NCBI GenBank assembly: GCA_017455185.1
Contig: JAFTBN010000048.1
Coordinates: 1 to 36,231 of the forward strand
Direction: 5' to 3'
Source: Clostridia bacterium
Lineage (GTDB): Bacteria > Bacillota > Clostridia > Oscillospirales > CAG-272
Length of the DNA stretch: 36,231 nt
Shown: in pieces, positions 16,362 through 26,234 of the stretch
How positions within the stretch are numbered: position 1 is the first letter of the stretch
How the letters are laid out: the number at the start of each line of letters is the position of its first letter
The notes under the pieces: model-generated
What the model saw: the letters and a program-made list of their open reading frames with translations, nothing else
The model's database searches: none
Told to the model about the DNA's origin: nothing
Made by a program: the position numbers and the translations under genes

Positions 16362-17849
16362 ATGTTCTTCATCTACGCACTCATCTACACCGGAGCCGCC
16401 CTGATGGTTTTCAACATCAGCGCTTTCATCCTTTTTGCCCGAAGTTCGCAAAAAAGCGGAAACTGGGGAAAAGACCGGTTCATTCTGTACATTCCCATTG
16501 TTCTTCTGACCTTTTTCCTGTTCGGATATCTGGGCATCGCCATCTTCGGCAAGCCGGATGCGACGACCGCGGCGATTCTCTTCGGAGGAAGCGTCTTCGT
16601 CAGCATCGTGTACTACCTTCTGTCCAAGATCACCCGGCACATTCAGGAAGCGGAACAGCTGAAAGCCAAGCTGACCGCGCTGGAAGACAGCAACCAGGTC
16701 AAAACCCGCTTTCTGTCGGGCGTCAGCCATGAAATGCGCACCCCGCTCAACGTCATCATCGGGCTGAACACCCTGTCGCTCCGGGACGAAAGTCTGAGCG
16801 AGGAAACACGCGACCGCATCCGGAAAAACCAGCTCAGTGCCGAGCACATTCTGGGCATCATCAACAACATCCTGGATATATCAAGCATAGAAAACGGAGA
16901 GTTCATCGTCAAGGAAGATACGTTTTCCATGCATGATGCCATTCTGCAGGTCAGCGCCATCGCCGAATCGCAATGTTCCGAAAAGGGTCTGCAATTCAAC
17001 TGTTCCTTCCCTCCCGAAGCCGAGAACATCTATCTCGGGGACGACATGCGGATCAAGCAGATTCTGCTCAGCCTGCTGGACAACGCGGTCAAATTCACCG
17101 AAGCCCCCGGCTCTGTCGGATTCCGCGTGGAAACCGATTCCGCCGCAAAAGAACCGGACACCGAACGCTTCATTTTCAAGATTACGGACACGGGCACTGG
17201 CATCGATTCGTCCTTCCTGCCCCGTCTGTTCGACACCTTTGCCCGGGAGGACATGACCAATACCACCCATCAGGGCGGAAGCGGACTGGGTCTGTCCGTC
17301 ACCAAGCGGATCGTCGACCGTCTGGGCGGAACCATCGAAGTCAACAGCGAAAAAGGCATCGGCAGTGTGTTCACCGTAACCCTGACGCTGAAAAAGCCGG
17401 CCCAGGAGGACCTGGACGCAGAAAATGCCATAAGCCTGGAAGGACGCCGTTTCCTGATTGCCGAAGACATTCCCGAAAACGCTGAAATCGTAGCCGACCT
17501 GCTCGAACTCGAGGGAGCCGAAAGCGACCACGCGGAGAACGGAAAGGTCGCACTGGATATGTTCACGGCTTCCGAACCCGGTTATTACGACGCAATCCTG
17601 ATGGATCTGCGCATGCCCGTCATGGACGGCATCGCCGCCACACGCGCCATACGGGGTTCAGGCAAGGCGGACGCTGACCTGCCCATCATTGCCCTGAGCG
17701 CCAACGCGCTCGAAATTGACGTCAAGGAATCCATCTCTGCCGGCATGAACGACCACCTGTCCAAACCCGCGGATTCGGACAAACTCTATGCCACCATCAA
17801 AAAGCACATCTGGGCGGTACAAAACCGCAAAGGAGCTGCAGCCAAATGA
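16362..17849 (+). CDS. Membrane hybrid sensor histidine kinase (HK-REC)
   Basis: 495 residues. Three predicted membrane helices lie at about 4-26, 40-62 and 68-88, with almost no extracellular sensor loop. A short coiled coil (90-112) leads to the dimerisation domain with phospho-His123 in SHEMRTPLN. The ATPase domain has the N-box (Asn241), DTGTG (276-280) and the GGSGLGL box. A C-terminal receiver domain has the acidic pair Glu368-Asp369, phosphoacceptor Asp415 in LMDLRMP, Ser446 and Lys468. All catalytic residues are present, so both autophosphorylation and transfer to its own receiver are expected. It has a good AAAGGAG ribosome site. It overlaps the next gene by 4 bases. Output probably goes through the Hpt protein encoded two genes downstream. 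Confidence 0.92.
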   Translation: MFFIYALIYTGAALMVFNISAFILFARSSQKSGNWGKDRFILYIPIVLLTFFLFGYLGIAIFGKPDATTAAILFGGSVFVSIVYYLLSKITRHIQEAEQLKAKLTALEDSNQVKTRFLSGVSHEMRTPLNVIIGLNTLSLRDESLSEETRDRIRKNQLSAEHILGIINNILDISSIENGEFIVKEDTFSMHDAILQVSAIAESQCSEKGLQFNCSFPPEAENIYLGDDMRIKQILLSLLDNAVKFTEAPGSVGFRVETDSAAKEPDTERFIFKITDTGTGIDSSFLPRLFDTFAREDMTNTTHQGGSGLGLSVTKRIVDRLGGTIEVNSEKGIGSVFTVTLTLKKPAQEDLDAENAISLEGRRFLIAEDIPENAEIVADLLELEGAESDHAENGKVALDMFTASEPGYYDAILMDLRMPVMDGIAATRAIRGSGKADADLPIIALSANALEIDVKESISAGMNDHLSKPADSDKLYATIKKHIWAVQNRKGAAAK

Positions 17850-19549
17850 TTCATTCCAATTCCATTCTGAAACACCGGCGCGTGCTCATCGTCGACGACC
17901 AGGAAATCAACCGGGATGTCCTGGGGATGATTCTGGAAGACGGATATGAAACCCTCTTTGCAACCAACGGTCAGGAAGCGCTGGACTGCATCCGTCAGAA
18001 CGATTACGACATCTCCCTTCTGCTTCTGGATCTGATGATGCCCGTCATGGACGGATTCGAAGTCATGGAAAGGATGAAAAAGGATCCCCTCATGCAGGCT
18101 ATCCCCGTCATTGTCCTGACCTCGGAAAAGTCCGCGGAGTTGAAAGCGCTGCAGCTCGGAGCGGCCGACTTCATCACCAAACCTTTCGATCTGGCCGAGG
18201 TCATTCTGGCCAGGGCCGAGCGCGTCATCGAACTGTGCGAAGGAAAGGAACTGATTTCCTCTGCCGAGCACGATTCCCTGACCGGCCTTTATACCCGGAA
18301 CTTCTTTTACGAATACGTCAACCGGCTTTACCTTTACCACCCCGAGCAAAAAATGGACGCCCTGTCGCTCAATATGGAAAAATTCCATATGATCAACGAA
18401 CTGTACGGACGCGAATTCGGAGACGAGGTGATCCGTGTCATCGGAAAGGCCATTCTGTCCTTCCTTTCGGAAACTCAGGGGATTGCCGGACGGTTTGAAG
18501 CCGACACGTTCGAAATCTGGTGCATGCACCGGGATGACTATGCGCCCCTTTTGGAAACGGTCCTTGCCTCGCTGCGCGATTCCTTCCCGAAGATCAGCCT
18601 GCACGTACGCATCGGCGTCATGCCTTTCGACGGGGCGACCGAGCCGCTTCTGATGTTCGACCGGGCCCGCACGGCCTGCAACCGGGCACGCGGGGATTAC
18701 CAGAATCCGCTTGTCGTTTACGACGAAAAGCTGAAGAAGAAGGAACACCTTCAGCAGCAGCTGATTCATGACTTGCAGGCCGCAGTGGAAGAAAAGCAGT
18801 TCCAGGTGTACTATCAGCCAAAATACAACATCCAATGCGACCCGCCGAAACTCTGCTCGGCAGAAGCGCTCATCCGCTGGAAGCATCCCGAACTCGGCAT
18901 GATTTCCCCGGGCGAATTCATCCCTCTCTTTGAGGAGAACGGTATGATCCACGTGGTGGACAAGTTCGTCTGGAAAGAGGCTGCCGCCCAGCTTTCGCGC
19001 TGGGACGAAACCTACCCGACCCTTCCCCTTTCGGTTTCGGTCAACCTTTCGCGCTCGGAAATGTTCGACTCCACGCTCGTACAGCAGCTGGTCGACCTTG
19101 TGAAGGAAAACCATCTGGACTTCCCGCGCTTCAAACTCGAAGTCACGGAGAGCGCCTACACGGACGACGAAAAGCAATTGCTGGACGTGGTCAGCCGTCT
19201 GCGGAACGCCGGGTTTGAAGTGGAAATGGATGACTTCGGCTCCGGTTATTCATCGCTCAACATGCTGTCCTCCATGCCGATCGACGTGCTCAAGATGGAT
19301 ATGAAATTTGTCCGGAACATTGAGACCAATCCCACCGACCGCAAACTCATCACCCTGATTCTGGACATCGCCCGCTATCTGAAGACGCCGGTGGTCGCCG
19401 AAGGGGTGGAAAACGAGGCGCAGCTGGCCTTTCTCAAGCAAGAAAAGTGCGACCTGGTCCAGGGCTATTATTTCTCCCGTCCGGTGCCGGCCGAGGAGTT
19501 TGAAAAACTGATTCTGAAAGAACTGCAAATAAAGAGGAACGAACCATGA
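17846..19549 (+). CDS. Response regulator: REC, degenerate GGDEF, EAL (c-di-GMP phosphodiesterase)
   Basis: 567 residues. The receiver (about 11-130) has Asp17-Asp18, phospho-site Asp62, Thr92 and Lys112. The GGDEF-like domain (about 140-295) carries FEADTF (217-222) where the GG(D/E)EF motif belongs, so cyclase activity is almost certainly lost. The EAL domain (about 305-560) is intact in the places I can check: EAL (340-342), Asn400, Glu432 in LEVTES, Asp462-Asp463 in DDFGSG, Lys483, Glu519 in AEGVE and Gln539. The inferred role is phosphorylation-controlled hydrolysis of c-di-GMP, a signal for motility, adhesion and biofilm. It is coupled by ATGA overlaps to the genes on both sides, which supports it being the relay output. 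Confidence 0.92.
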   Translation: MIHSNSILKHRRVLIVDDQEINRDVLGMILEDGYETLFATNGQEALDCIRQNDYDISLLLLDLMMPVMDGFEVMERMKKDPLMQAIPVIVLTSEKSAELKALQLGAADFITKPFDLAEVILARAERVIELCEGKELISSAEHDSLTGLYTRNFFYEYVNRLYLYHPEQKMDALSLNMEKFHMINELYGREFGDEVIRVIGKAILSFLSETQGIAGRFEADTFEIWCMHRDDYAPLLETVLASLRDSFPKISLHVRIGVMPFDGATEPLLMFDRARTACNRARGDYQNPLVVYDEKLKKKEHLQQQLIHDLQAAVEEKQFQVYYQPKYNIQCDPPKLCSAEALIRWKHPELGMISPGEFIPLFEENGMIHVVDKFVWKEAAAQLSRWDETYPTLPLSVSVNLSRSEMFDSTLVQQLVDLVKENHLDFPRFKLEVTESAYTDDEKQLLDVVSRLRNAGFEVEMDDFGSGYSSLNMLSSMPIDVLKMDMKFVRNIETNPTDRKLITLILDIARYLKTPVVAEGVENEAQLAFLKQEKCDLVQGYYFSRPVPAEEFEKLILKELQIKRNEP

Positions 19550-19920
19550 CGCTTCAGGAATTATACGCTTCCATCGAGGGAAATTACGAGCAGGCCTGCC
19601 GGGTTCTGCGCATAGAAAAACTGATTGACAAACACATCCGGAAACTGCCCGACAACCCGATTTTCCAGCGGCTGTTCGACGCGGCCGATGCCATGAATCC
19701 CACCGAACTGTTCGAAAGCGCGCATGCCATCAAAGGTGTGTGCGGCAACCTGGGGCTGACCAAAATGGCCTCCTTTGCTTCGACCCTGTCCGAAGAATTC
19801 CGTCCGGGCAACAGCCGGCGGATGAGCGACGATGAGGTACGCTCCGTCGTCACGGACGCCCGTGCCCTGTACGAAAAAACCAAGAACTGCATTTCGGCCT
19901 ATATAGGCCAGGCTCTGTAA
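19546..19920 (+). CDS. Stand-alone Hpt histidine phosphotransfer protein
   Basis: 124 residues, all helical in appearance, containing the Hpt signature AHAIKGVCGNLGL with phospho-His60, Lys63 and Gly64. It has no kinase domain. Hpt proteins move phosphate between receiver domains, so it can link the receivers of the two hybrid kinases in this operon to the REC domain of the EAL protein. The start overlaps the EAL gene stop by 4 bases. The next gene follows after 22 bases. Confidence 0.9.
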   Translation: MTLQELYASIEGNYEQACRVLRIEKLIDKHIRKLPDNPIFQRLFDAADAMNPTELFESAHAIKGVCGNLGLTKMASFASTLSEEFRPGNSRRMSDDEVRSVVTDARALYEKTKNCISAYIGQAL

Positions 19921-19942
19921 TTGTGAAAGGACCTAAGATTCC

Positions 19943-22855
19943 ATGAATCAGCCAAGTCTTGCGGACCATTCGGCCCGCCACCCTTATCTGACCGCCGTCG
20001 GCGCCTGGGCGCTTGCATTCGGCTGCAGCGTCGGATGGGGTGCATTCGTTATGCCGGGTACAACCTTCCTCCCGATTGCGGGACCCGTCGGGTCTGCCAT
20101 CGGTCTTGCACTCGGGGCGCTTGTCATGTGCCTCATTGCCTTCAATTACCATTACTTGATCAACAAGTATCCGGGCTGCGGCGGCGCCTATACCTATACC
20201 AAGCGCTGCTTCGGTTACGATCACGGGTTCATCAGCGCCTGGTTCCTGATTCTGACCTACGTGGCCATCATCTGGGCCAACGGAACGGCCTTGCCCCTGA
20301 TTTTTCGCACCCTGTTCGGAAGCACCTTCCAGTTCGGGTTCGATTATGTCATCGCCGGGTTCCATGTCTATTTCGGAGAAATCCTGGTGGTCATTCTTTC
20401 CTTCCTGATCGGTGCCCTTGTGTGCCTGCGCCGTTCGCTGGCCATGCATACCCAGATCATCATGGCCATTCTCCTTTTTTCAGGCGTGGTGATCTGCTTC
20501 TTCGGAGCCCTGTTCGGAGCCAAGGAGCCGGTTGCGGTTGAGCCTGCCTTTTCGCCCGGCAATCCTCCTTTCAGCGGGACCTTCCTGATTTTCGCTCTCG
20601 CTCCCTGGGCCTACGTCGGATTCGAATCCATTTCCCACTCGGCCGGAGAAGCGAAATTCAACCGCAAGCGTTCCTTCCTCATCATGGTTCTGGCTCTTGC
20701 GACCGCAGCCGTCACCTATGCCTTTTTGGCCCTGTCCTCTTCCTTCTCGTTCCCGGAGGGCTGCACCTCCTGGCTGGATTACATCACCCACCTGGGCAAC
20801 TATTCGGGCGTTGAAGGACAGCCGGCTTTTCTTGCCGTGCAGAGCGGCATGGGCAGCACCGGCCTGATTTTCCTGGGCATCGCGTCCGTATGCGCCATTT
20901 TCACCGGCATCATCGGCAATTACGTTGCCCTGAGCCGGCTGCTGCGTTCCATGTCCGAGGACAATCTTCTGTCCCCGAAAATCGGGAAGCTGGACCGCAA
21001 CGGGGTTCCCCGGACCGCCATCTGGATCATTTTCGGCGTATCCTTCCTCCTGCCTTTCCTGGGCCGCACGGCCATCAGCTGGATCGTAGACGTCACCACC
21101 GTGGGCGCCACCATTTCCTTTGCCTTCACCTCGGCCTGCGCCTTCAAGACCGGCCATGAGGAAAAGAGCCGCAAGCATATGGTCTTCGGCATCCTGGGTC
21201 TGATTGTCTCGCTGCTTTTCGCCTTGGAATTTCTCATCCCCAACATCACCTCCATCAAAACGCTGTCCACCGAATCCTATCTGATCCTGACGGCCTGGGG
21301 CGTGCTCGGATTCGCCGCTTTGTGGTTCCTTTTACGGAAAGATTCGAAGCGGAGGCTTGGCCGGACCACCATTGCCCTGATCGTTCTTCTGGGTCTGGTC
21401 ATCTTCACCTCCAACATTTGGATGAGGCAATCCTCAAATGCCGCGGTGGAGCGGAGCGTCGAGCCGATTCATTCGGCGTATGAGAAAGTTCTGGAAAAAG
21501 GCGCCACGCCCGACAGCGAAGAATTCCAATCGGTCCGGAATACCGTGGAAGCCGAGCTGAACCGGGTGGACAATTCCCTTTCTGTCTATACGCTGATTCA
21601 CATTGTATCCATCGTTCTGTCGCTGCTGTTTTTGTTCCGCATCTATTCCCTGATGCAGAAACGCGAACGGGAGACCGAAGTGGAAAAGGCCCTGGCCGAA
21701 GAAACAAGCCGGGCCAAAACCAGTTTCCTTTCCAATATGAGCCATGAGATCCGCACCCCGATGAACGCCATCATCGGGCTGGACGCCATCGCACTCCGGG
21801 ATCCCGACCTGACGCCCAAGACCCGGGAACAACTCGAGAAAATCGGTTCGTCCGCCAAACATCTGCTCGGCCTGATCAACGACATCCTGGATATGTCCCG
21901 CATCGAATCCGGCCGGATGGTCCTCAAGCAGGAGGAATTCTCCTTTGCCGAATTCCTGGAACAGGTCAACATCATGATCCAGGGACAGTGCGATTCCAAA
22001 GGACTGACGTACGATTCGCATTCCGGAGAGGTCCTCGACTACTACGTCGGCGACGACATGAAGCTCAAGCAGGTCCTGATCAACATCCTGGGCAACTCGG
22101 TCAAGTTCACCGAATCGCCCGGCACCGTTTCCCTGCGGGCCGAGCAGATTGCGTCGGATCCCGAAACGGGACTTTGCACGCTTCGCTTCATCATTTCGGA
22201 CACCGGCATCGGAATGGACAAATCCTTCCTGCCCAAACTGTTCGATTCCTTCTCCCAGGAGGATATGACCAACACCAACAAGTACGGCGGAAGCGGACTG
22301 GGTATGTCCATCACCAAGAACTTCGTCGAAATGATGCAGGGCAAAATCGAAGTGGAAAGCGAAAAAGGCATCGGTTCCACCTTTACCGTGACCGTCTGCC
22401 TGAAGGGCTCCGACCGTGTATATGAAAAGCCCGTTATCCGGGAGGCAGGCGCGGAGGGACTTCTCGAAGGACGCCGGGTGCTGATGGCCGAAGACGTGGA
22501 TGCCAACGCCGAAATCCTTTCCGACCTGCTCGAACTGGAAGGAATCGAATCCGAGCGGGCCGAGAACGGGCAGAAAGCCGTGGAACTCTTCACCTCCAAG
22601 CCACAGGGTTATTTCGACGCAATCCTGATGGACGTCCGCATGCCCGTGATGGACGGCCTTACCGCCACAGAAACCATCCGTGCCCTGTCCCGTCCGGACG
22701 CGAAAGCCATCCCGATCATCGCCATGACCGCCAACGTCTTCGACGAAGACGTGGAACGCTCCATGCAGGCCGGCATGAACGCGCACCTGTTCAAACCGAT
22801 CGAACCCGACAAGCTCTACGCAAAGCTGTCAGAACTGATTCTGAAAGCAGACTGA
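19943..22855 (+). CDS. APC-superfamily permease fused to hybrid histidine kinase (transporter-sensor)
   Basis: 970 residues. Residues 1-465 resemble an amino acid-polyamine-organocation permease: about 12 helices, the broken first helix [10 protein letters not shown] (30-39) and a helix-6-like segment APWAYVGFE (220-228), which are the substrate-contact motifs of the family. Two further helices (about 474-492 and 548-568) flank a roughly 55-residue extracytoplasmic loop. A coiled coil leads to a histidine kinase with His601 in SHEIRTPMN, Asn718 and the GGSGLG box (782-787), then a receiver with Glu850-Asp851, Asp897, Thr929 and Lys951. All signalling residues are intact. By analogy to CbrA, which joins an SLC5 transporter to a kinase, it probably senses its transported substrate, likely an amino acid or amine. 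The ATG at 19943 has AAAGGA 11 bases upstream. Confidence 0.93.
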   Translation: MNQPSLADHSARHPYLTAVGAWALAFGCSVGWGAFVMPGTTFLPIAGPVGSAIGLALGALVMCLIAFNYHYLINKYPGCGGAYTYTKRCFGYDHGFISAWFLILTYVAIIWANGTALPLIFRTLFGSTFQFGFDYVIAGFHVYFGEILVVILSFLIGALVCLRRSLAMHTQIIMAILLFSGVVICFFGALFGAKEPVAVEPAFSPGNPPFSGTFLIFALAPWAYVGFESISHSAGEAKFNRKRSFLIMVLALATAAVTYAFLALSSSFSFPEGCTSWLDYITHLGNYSGVEGQPAFLAVQSGMGSTGLIFLGIASVCAIFTGIIGNYVALSRLLRSMSEDNLLSPKIGKLDRNGVPRTAIWIIFGVSFLLPFLGRTAISWIVDVTTVGATISFAFTSACAFKTGHEEKSRKHMVFGILGLIVSLLFALEFLIPNITSIKTLSTESYLILTAWGVLGFAALWFLLRKDSKRRLGRTTIALIVLLGLVIFTSNIWMRQSSNAAVERSVEPIHSAYEKVLEKGATPDSEEFQSVRNTVEAELNRVDNSLSVYTLIHIVSIVLSLLFLFRIYSLMQKRERETEVEKALAEETSRAKTSFLSNMSHEIRTPMNAIIGLDAIALRDPDLTPKTREQLEKIGSSAKHLLGLINDILDMSRIESGRMVLKQEEFSFAEFLEQVNIMIQGQCDSKGLTYDSHSGEVLDYYVGDDMKLKQVLINILGNSVKFTESPGTVSLRAEQIASDPETGLCTLRFIISDTGIGMDKSFLPKLFDSFSQEDMTNTNKYGGSGLGMSITKNFVEMMQGKIEVESEKGIGSTFTVTVCLKGSDRVYEKPVIREAGAEGLLEGRRVLMAEDVDANAEILSDLLELEGIESERAENGQKAVELFTSKPQGYFDAILMDVRMPVMDGLTATETIRALSRPDAKAIPIIAMTANVFDEDVERSMQAGMNAHLFKPIEPDKLYAKLSELILKAD

Positions 22856-22866
22856 CGCAAAGAAAC

Positions 22867-22904
22867 AAAGGACAGGAGTTCCAACGTCTCCTGTCCTTTT
22901 TGTT
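22867..22904 (+). terminator. Intrinsic terminator of the phosphorelay operon
   Basis: A 12-bp stem (22867-22878 with 22888-22899) with a 9-base loop ends in a T-run. The other side is moderately T-rich on the minus strand, so it may also serve the convergent fakA gene that ends at 22922. Confidence 0.88.
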
Positions 22905-22921
22905 TTGTCCGGTTCCGGACT

Positions 22922-24637
22922 TTACTCGGCAATCAGAATGAAATTGTACACGTCCTGTTTGCCGTCAATCTCATAATACTCAAGTTCGGGCTGCGTCTGG
23001 GCCAGATGGTCCCTGATCTGCTCGCTCTGCCCGACCGTTGCATCCTTGCCCCTGACGCAGATCAGGACGGAATGATTCTCCAATTGCATCCTGTCCAGCA
23101 AAAGAATCGCAGCCTGCGTCGCATCCTTGGCATCCGAAAGCATTTCTTTGTCGACGTATCCGATGTAATCGCCCTGTCCGATGTCAAGTCCGTTGAGATG
23201 GGCATCGCGGACCGAATAGGTGACATGCCCGGTCTTGACGTCCTTTGACGCTTCACGCATTCCCTCCAGAATATCCTCCATGGAATCCAGGTCCGGATCG
23301 AGCATGGAAAGCGCCGCATACCCTTCCCCTATGGATTTGCTTTCAAACACGAACACCTTTGCGTCTTTGTACAGTTCCCCGGCCTGTTTGGCGGCCAGAA
23401 TGATGTTGGAGTTATTGGGAAAGACCACGATGTTTTCCGCGTTGAGAAGCCGGAAAGCCGAAAGAAAGTCTTCGGTGGACGGATTGTTGGTCTGTCCGCC
23501 GTTGACAATCGCGTCCGCTCCCATATCGACAAACGCCTGCTGGATGCCTTCGCCCGAAGCGCATACCACGGTCGCCAGCCTCTTTTTAGACTCCGCCTTT
23601 TCGACGACAATGGCTCCCGCGTCAAAGGATTCCTCCTCGGAATCCTCCTCCTCGTCGGCCGAACCGACAAAGCGGTTCTGGATGTGAACGTGCGTATTCT
23701 GCAGATTCATGTTCTCGACCTTCAGGGTCAAAAACTCTCCATATTGCTGACAGTAGTTGAACACCGAACCGGGTTCCATGGTGTGGATGTGGAGTTTGAC
23801 CACCGAACCGGCTTTGACGCATACGATGGAGTTGCCCATCTTTTCCAGATCCGCAATCATCCGTTCGGTGTCAAAGGCGTCGATGTCGCACTTGCGGTGC
23901 TGGAGCTGCAGAAGGCACTCCGTGCAATACCCGAAGGTCAGCTCGCTGTTCTCGTCGAACTTCATCGCGCCCTCCTCGTACTTCGGTTTGGCCAAAGTTT
24001 CCTCCTCGCTCCGAAGGACGGGTTTGCCGCCCAGCGCTTTCTGCATGCCTTCGAAGATATAGATGAGCCCTGCTCCCCCCGAATCGATGACTCCGGCCTC
24101 CTTCAGGCAGGCCAGAAGGTCCGGCGTGCGTTTGAGCGATTTTTTCGCCTCGCGCAGAAAATTCGAGAAGAACTTTTCCAGCGGCTCGCCGCTTGCCGTA
24201 TGCTGTGAAGCATAATCCGTCGCCTCGCGTGCCACGGTCAGAATGGTGCCCTCGGTCGGGGTGATTACGGCAGAATAGGCCTGCTTCACTCCGCTGGCAA
24301 ACGCGCTTTTCACCAGATCCAGGTCGGCCGATTCGGCCCCTGCCCATCCTTTGGAGATGCCCCCGAAGAACTGGGACAGGATGACGCCCGAGTTTCCTCT
24401 GGCATTGAGCAGCATACCCGTTGCCATCTTGCCGGAAATTTCCTCCAGCGTCCCTTCCAGGCCGCACACGGCAGTGGCTCCGCCTTCCATGGTCAGGCTC
24501 ATATTTTCCCCCGTATCCCCGTCGGGAATGGGAAAGACATTCAGATCGTTGACAATCTGTGCGTTATTTCTCAGATTCTGTGCTCCGCTTTGCACCATTC
24601 TTGCCAGCAAGTCGCCGGTCAGGGCATACGTCTGCAT
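22922..24637 (-). CDS. fakA: Fatty acid kinase FakA (DhaL-domain/YloV family)
   Basis: 571 residues. The N-terminal DhaL-type ATP-binding domain (about 1-200) shows NVFPIPDGDTGENM with Mg-binding Asp39 and Asp41, and GNSGVILSQFFGG near 80. A middle region and a C-terminal DAK-like/EDD-related domain follow, which is the FakA/YloV layout and length. FakA phosphorylates fatty acids held by a FakB protein, giving acyl-phosphate for phospholipid synthesis. A FakB-type gene lies directly upstream (46-base gap) and a PlsC gene heads the operon, which strongly supports this role over dihydroxyacetone kinase. An acidic stretch (EEEDSEEESFD, mid-protein) is a lineage-specific linker. Confidence 0.9.
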   Translation of the reverse strand: MQTYALTGDLLARMVQSGAQNLRNNAQIVNDLNVFPIPDGDTGENMSLTMEGGATAVCGLEGTLEEISGKMATGMLLNARGNSGVILSQFFGGISKGWAGAESADLDLVKSAFASGVKQAYSAVITPTEGTILTVAREATDYASQHTASGEPLEKFFSNFLREAKKSLKRTPDLLACLKEAGVIDSGGAGLIYIFEGMQKALGGKPVLRSEEETLAKPKYEEGAMKFDENSELTFGYCTECLLQLQHRKCDIDAFDTERMIADLEKMGNSIVCVKAGSVVKLHIHTMEPGSVFNYCQQYGEFLTLKVENMNLQNTHVHIQNRFVGSADEEEDSEEESFDAGAIVVEKAESKKRLATVVCASGEGIQQAFVDMGADAIVNGGQTNNPSTEDFLSAFRLLNAENIVVFPNNSNIILAAKQAGELYKDAKVFVFESKSIGEGYAALSMLDPDLDSMEDILEGMREASKDVKTGHVTYSVRDAHLNGLDIGQGDYIGYVDKEMLSDAKDATQAAILLLDRMQLENHSVLICVRGKDATVGQSEQIRDHLAQTQPELEYYEIDGKQDVYNFILIAE

Positions 24638-24683
24638 ATAGTACTACCTCTCTTCGATGTGATGAAAATACAACAGTGGAGAA

Positions 24684-25568
24684 TCACGCCTGCGTGGTGA
24701 CTTCTTTCCCCATCGCAAAGGCGCCGACCGCACCGGGCCCGATGGAAGAGCCGACAATCGGCCCGATGTAAGAAATGTAATAATCCTTGAAGTGAACCTG
24801 TTCGACCAGCATTCCCGCCAGTTTCTGCGCATCCTCGAGGCAATCCGCATGAACGACGTAAACCGTCTGGGTTTCGGGACTGATCACATTTTCCTTCACC
24901 CGGTCCACAATCTTCTGCAAGGAAGGCATACGGCCTCTGGCCTTGTCCACCGGCACGTTGTTCCCAACCGCATCCGAAATAATCAGCGGGCGGACCCCCA
25001 TCAGGTTGCCGAAGAAGGCCTTGGAAGCTTTGACCCGGCCTGCCCGTTTGAGGAATTCGAGTGAATCCACGGTAACCCATTGCTGAACGAACGGGCGCTC
25101 CGCCCGGATCTTGTCGGCAATGGCACGCGCATCAAGTCCCTCGTCCCTGTATTGAGCGGCATGAAGAGCCAGCAGCGCCTCACCGCCCGAGCAGTTTTTC
25201 GCGTCGATGCAGGCGATGTAGGCATCCGGATATTGGGTCCGGAATTGCTGAGCCACAAGTTCTCCCGTCTCCACCGATTTGGACAGAGGCAGGGCGCATC
25301 CGATGTACACGATGTCCATTCCCTGGTCCAGATAGGTCTTGAATCCCCGTTCGAAATTGACGGCAGGAACCTGATTGGTCAGGACCCGGTTGCCCGCGCG
25401 CATCACGTCGTACAATTCCTTCGGAGAATAATGCTCCCAACGCAGACTTGCGGGAGTTTCGTTTCCTTCATACACGGTATTCATCTGAAAATAGTCAATG
25501 CCGTACTTGTCCAACAGTTCGGCGCTCAAATCCGAACAGGAATCCGTCATAATCTGTACAGGTCTCAT
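24684..25568 (-). CDS. fakB: DegV-family fatty-acid-binding protein (FakB)
   Basis: 294 residues. The N-terminal TDSCSDLSAE (8-17), the GGEALLAL segment, the LKRAGRV motif and the C-terminal GPIVGSSIGPGAVG are typical of the DegV/FakB fold, which buries one fatty acid and presents it to FakA. It overlaps the stop of the DUF308-like gene by 4 bases and is followed by fakA. The ATG is preceded by a GAGG-containing site. Chain-length or saturation preference cannot be inferred. Confidence 0.88.
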   Translation of the reverse strand: MRPVQIMTDSCSDLSAELLDKYGIDYFQMNTVYEGNETPASLRWEHYSPKELYDVMRAGNRVLTNQVPAVNFERGFKTYLDQGMDIVYIGCALPLSKSVETGELVAQQFRTQYPDAYIACIDAKNCSGGEALLALHAAQYRDEGLDARAIADKIRAERPFVQQWVTVDSLEFLKRAGRVKASKAFFGNLMGVRPLIISDAVGNNVPVDKARGRMPSLQKIVDRVKENVISPETQTVYVVHADCLEDAQKLAGMLVEQVHFKDYYISYIGPIVGSSIGPGAVGAFAMGKEVTTQA

Positions 25569-26218
25569 TGTTTTTTACCTCTTCTTTTTCTAATTGTATC
25601 CAAAGGAGACTCGATCCGATCCAGTTCTCCATACAATTCCTCTTTGTTTTCCTTTTTTGCTCTGACGCGAACCGTATACATGGTGTTCCAACTGTTCTCG
25701 GCTCCGTCCAGTGCCATCGCGATGCCCACCAGCCTCAGTTCGTCTACCGGAATCAGGCCGAAAATCAGCGGAACGGTCAGGACGACCACCACCAAAGAAC
25801 TGATAAGCAGAATCCACCATTTGCTCATGCCGAAACGCTGGGCATCGATTGCAATCTGCATCTTGAACAGACCGTCAAGCAGAATGTACATTCCCATCAT
25901 GAGCTGCAAGTGGCTCATGATGTATTCGAAATTGACCATCAGTAAAAGTCCGAGAACAGCCGTGAAGATGCCGAAAGCGAAATCGTACTGAAAGGCCAGC
26001 CGGTACAGATCGTTGCTCCAATAGGCAAAAATACGGGTGGCGGCAATCAGGCAAAGGCCAATGCCGAAAATCCAGCGCAAGATTCCGTCCGGAATCTGCG
26101 GAAAGATGATAAAAAGGATTCCGGCGATAAAGAACAGCGCAGACGCGACCACATAGGCCACCCTCGCCTCCCGAATGGTGTCCGGTCTGTGTTTTTCCAA
26201 TCCATGAACGTTCTTCAT
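25565..26218 (-). CDS. DUF308/HdeD-like integral membrane protein
   Basis: About 217 residues from ATG 26218, starting MKNVHGLEKH. Six hydrophobic helices in three pairs (beginning about residue 20) followed by a basic cytoplasmic tail match the DUF308/HdeD type. Function of this family in Bacillota is unknown; the E. coli member is linked to acid resistance. A longer frame reaching 26383 would overlap plsC and has a Lys/Arg-rich, unconserved-looking start, so it is rejected. It sits between plsC and fakB, which suggests a membrane lipid or envelope role. Confidence 0.78.
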   Translation of the reverse strand: MKNVHGLEKHRPDTIREARVAYVVASALFFIAGILFIIFPQIPDGILRWIFGIGLCLIAATRIFAYWSNDLYRLAFQYDFAFGIFTAVLGLLLMVNFEYIMSHLQLMMGMYILLDGLFKMQIAIDAQRFGMSKWWILLISSLVVVVLTVPLIFGLIPVDELRLVGIAMALDGAENSWNTMYTVRVRAKKENKEELYGELDRIESPLDTIRKRRGKKQ

Positions 26219-26234
26219 GTCAATTTCTCCCGGC

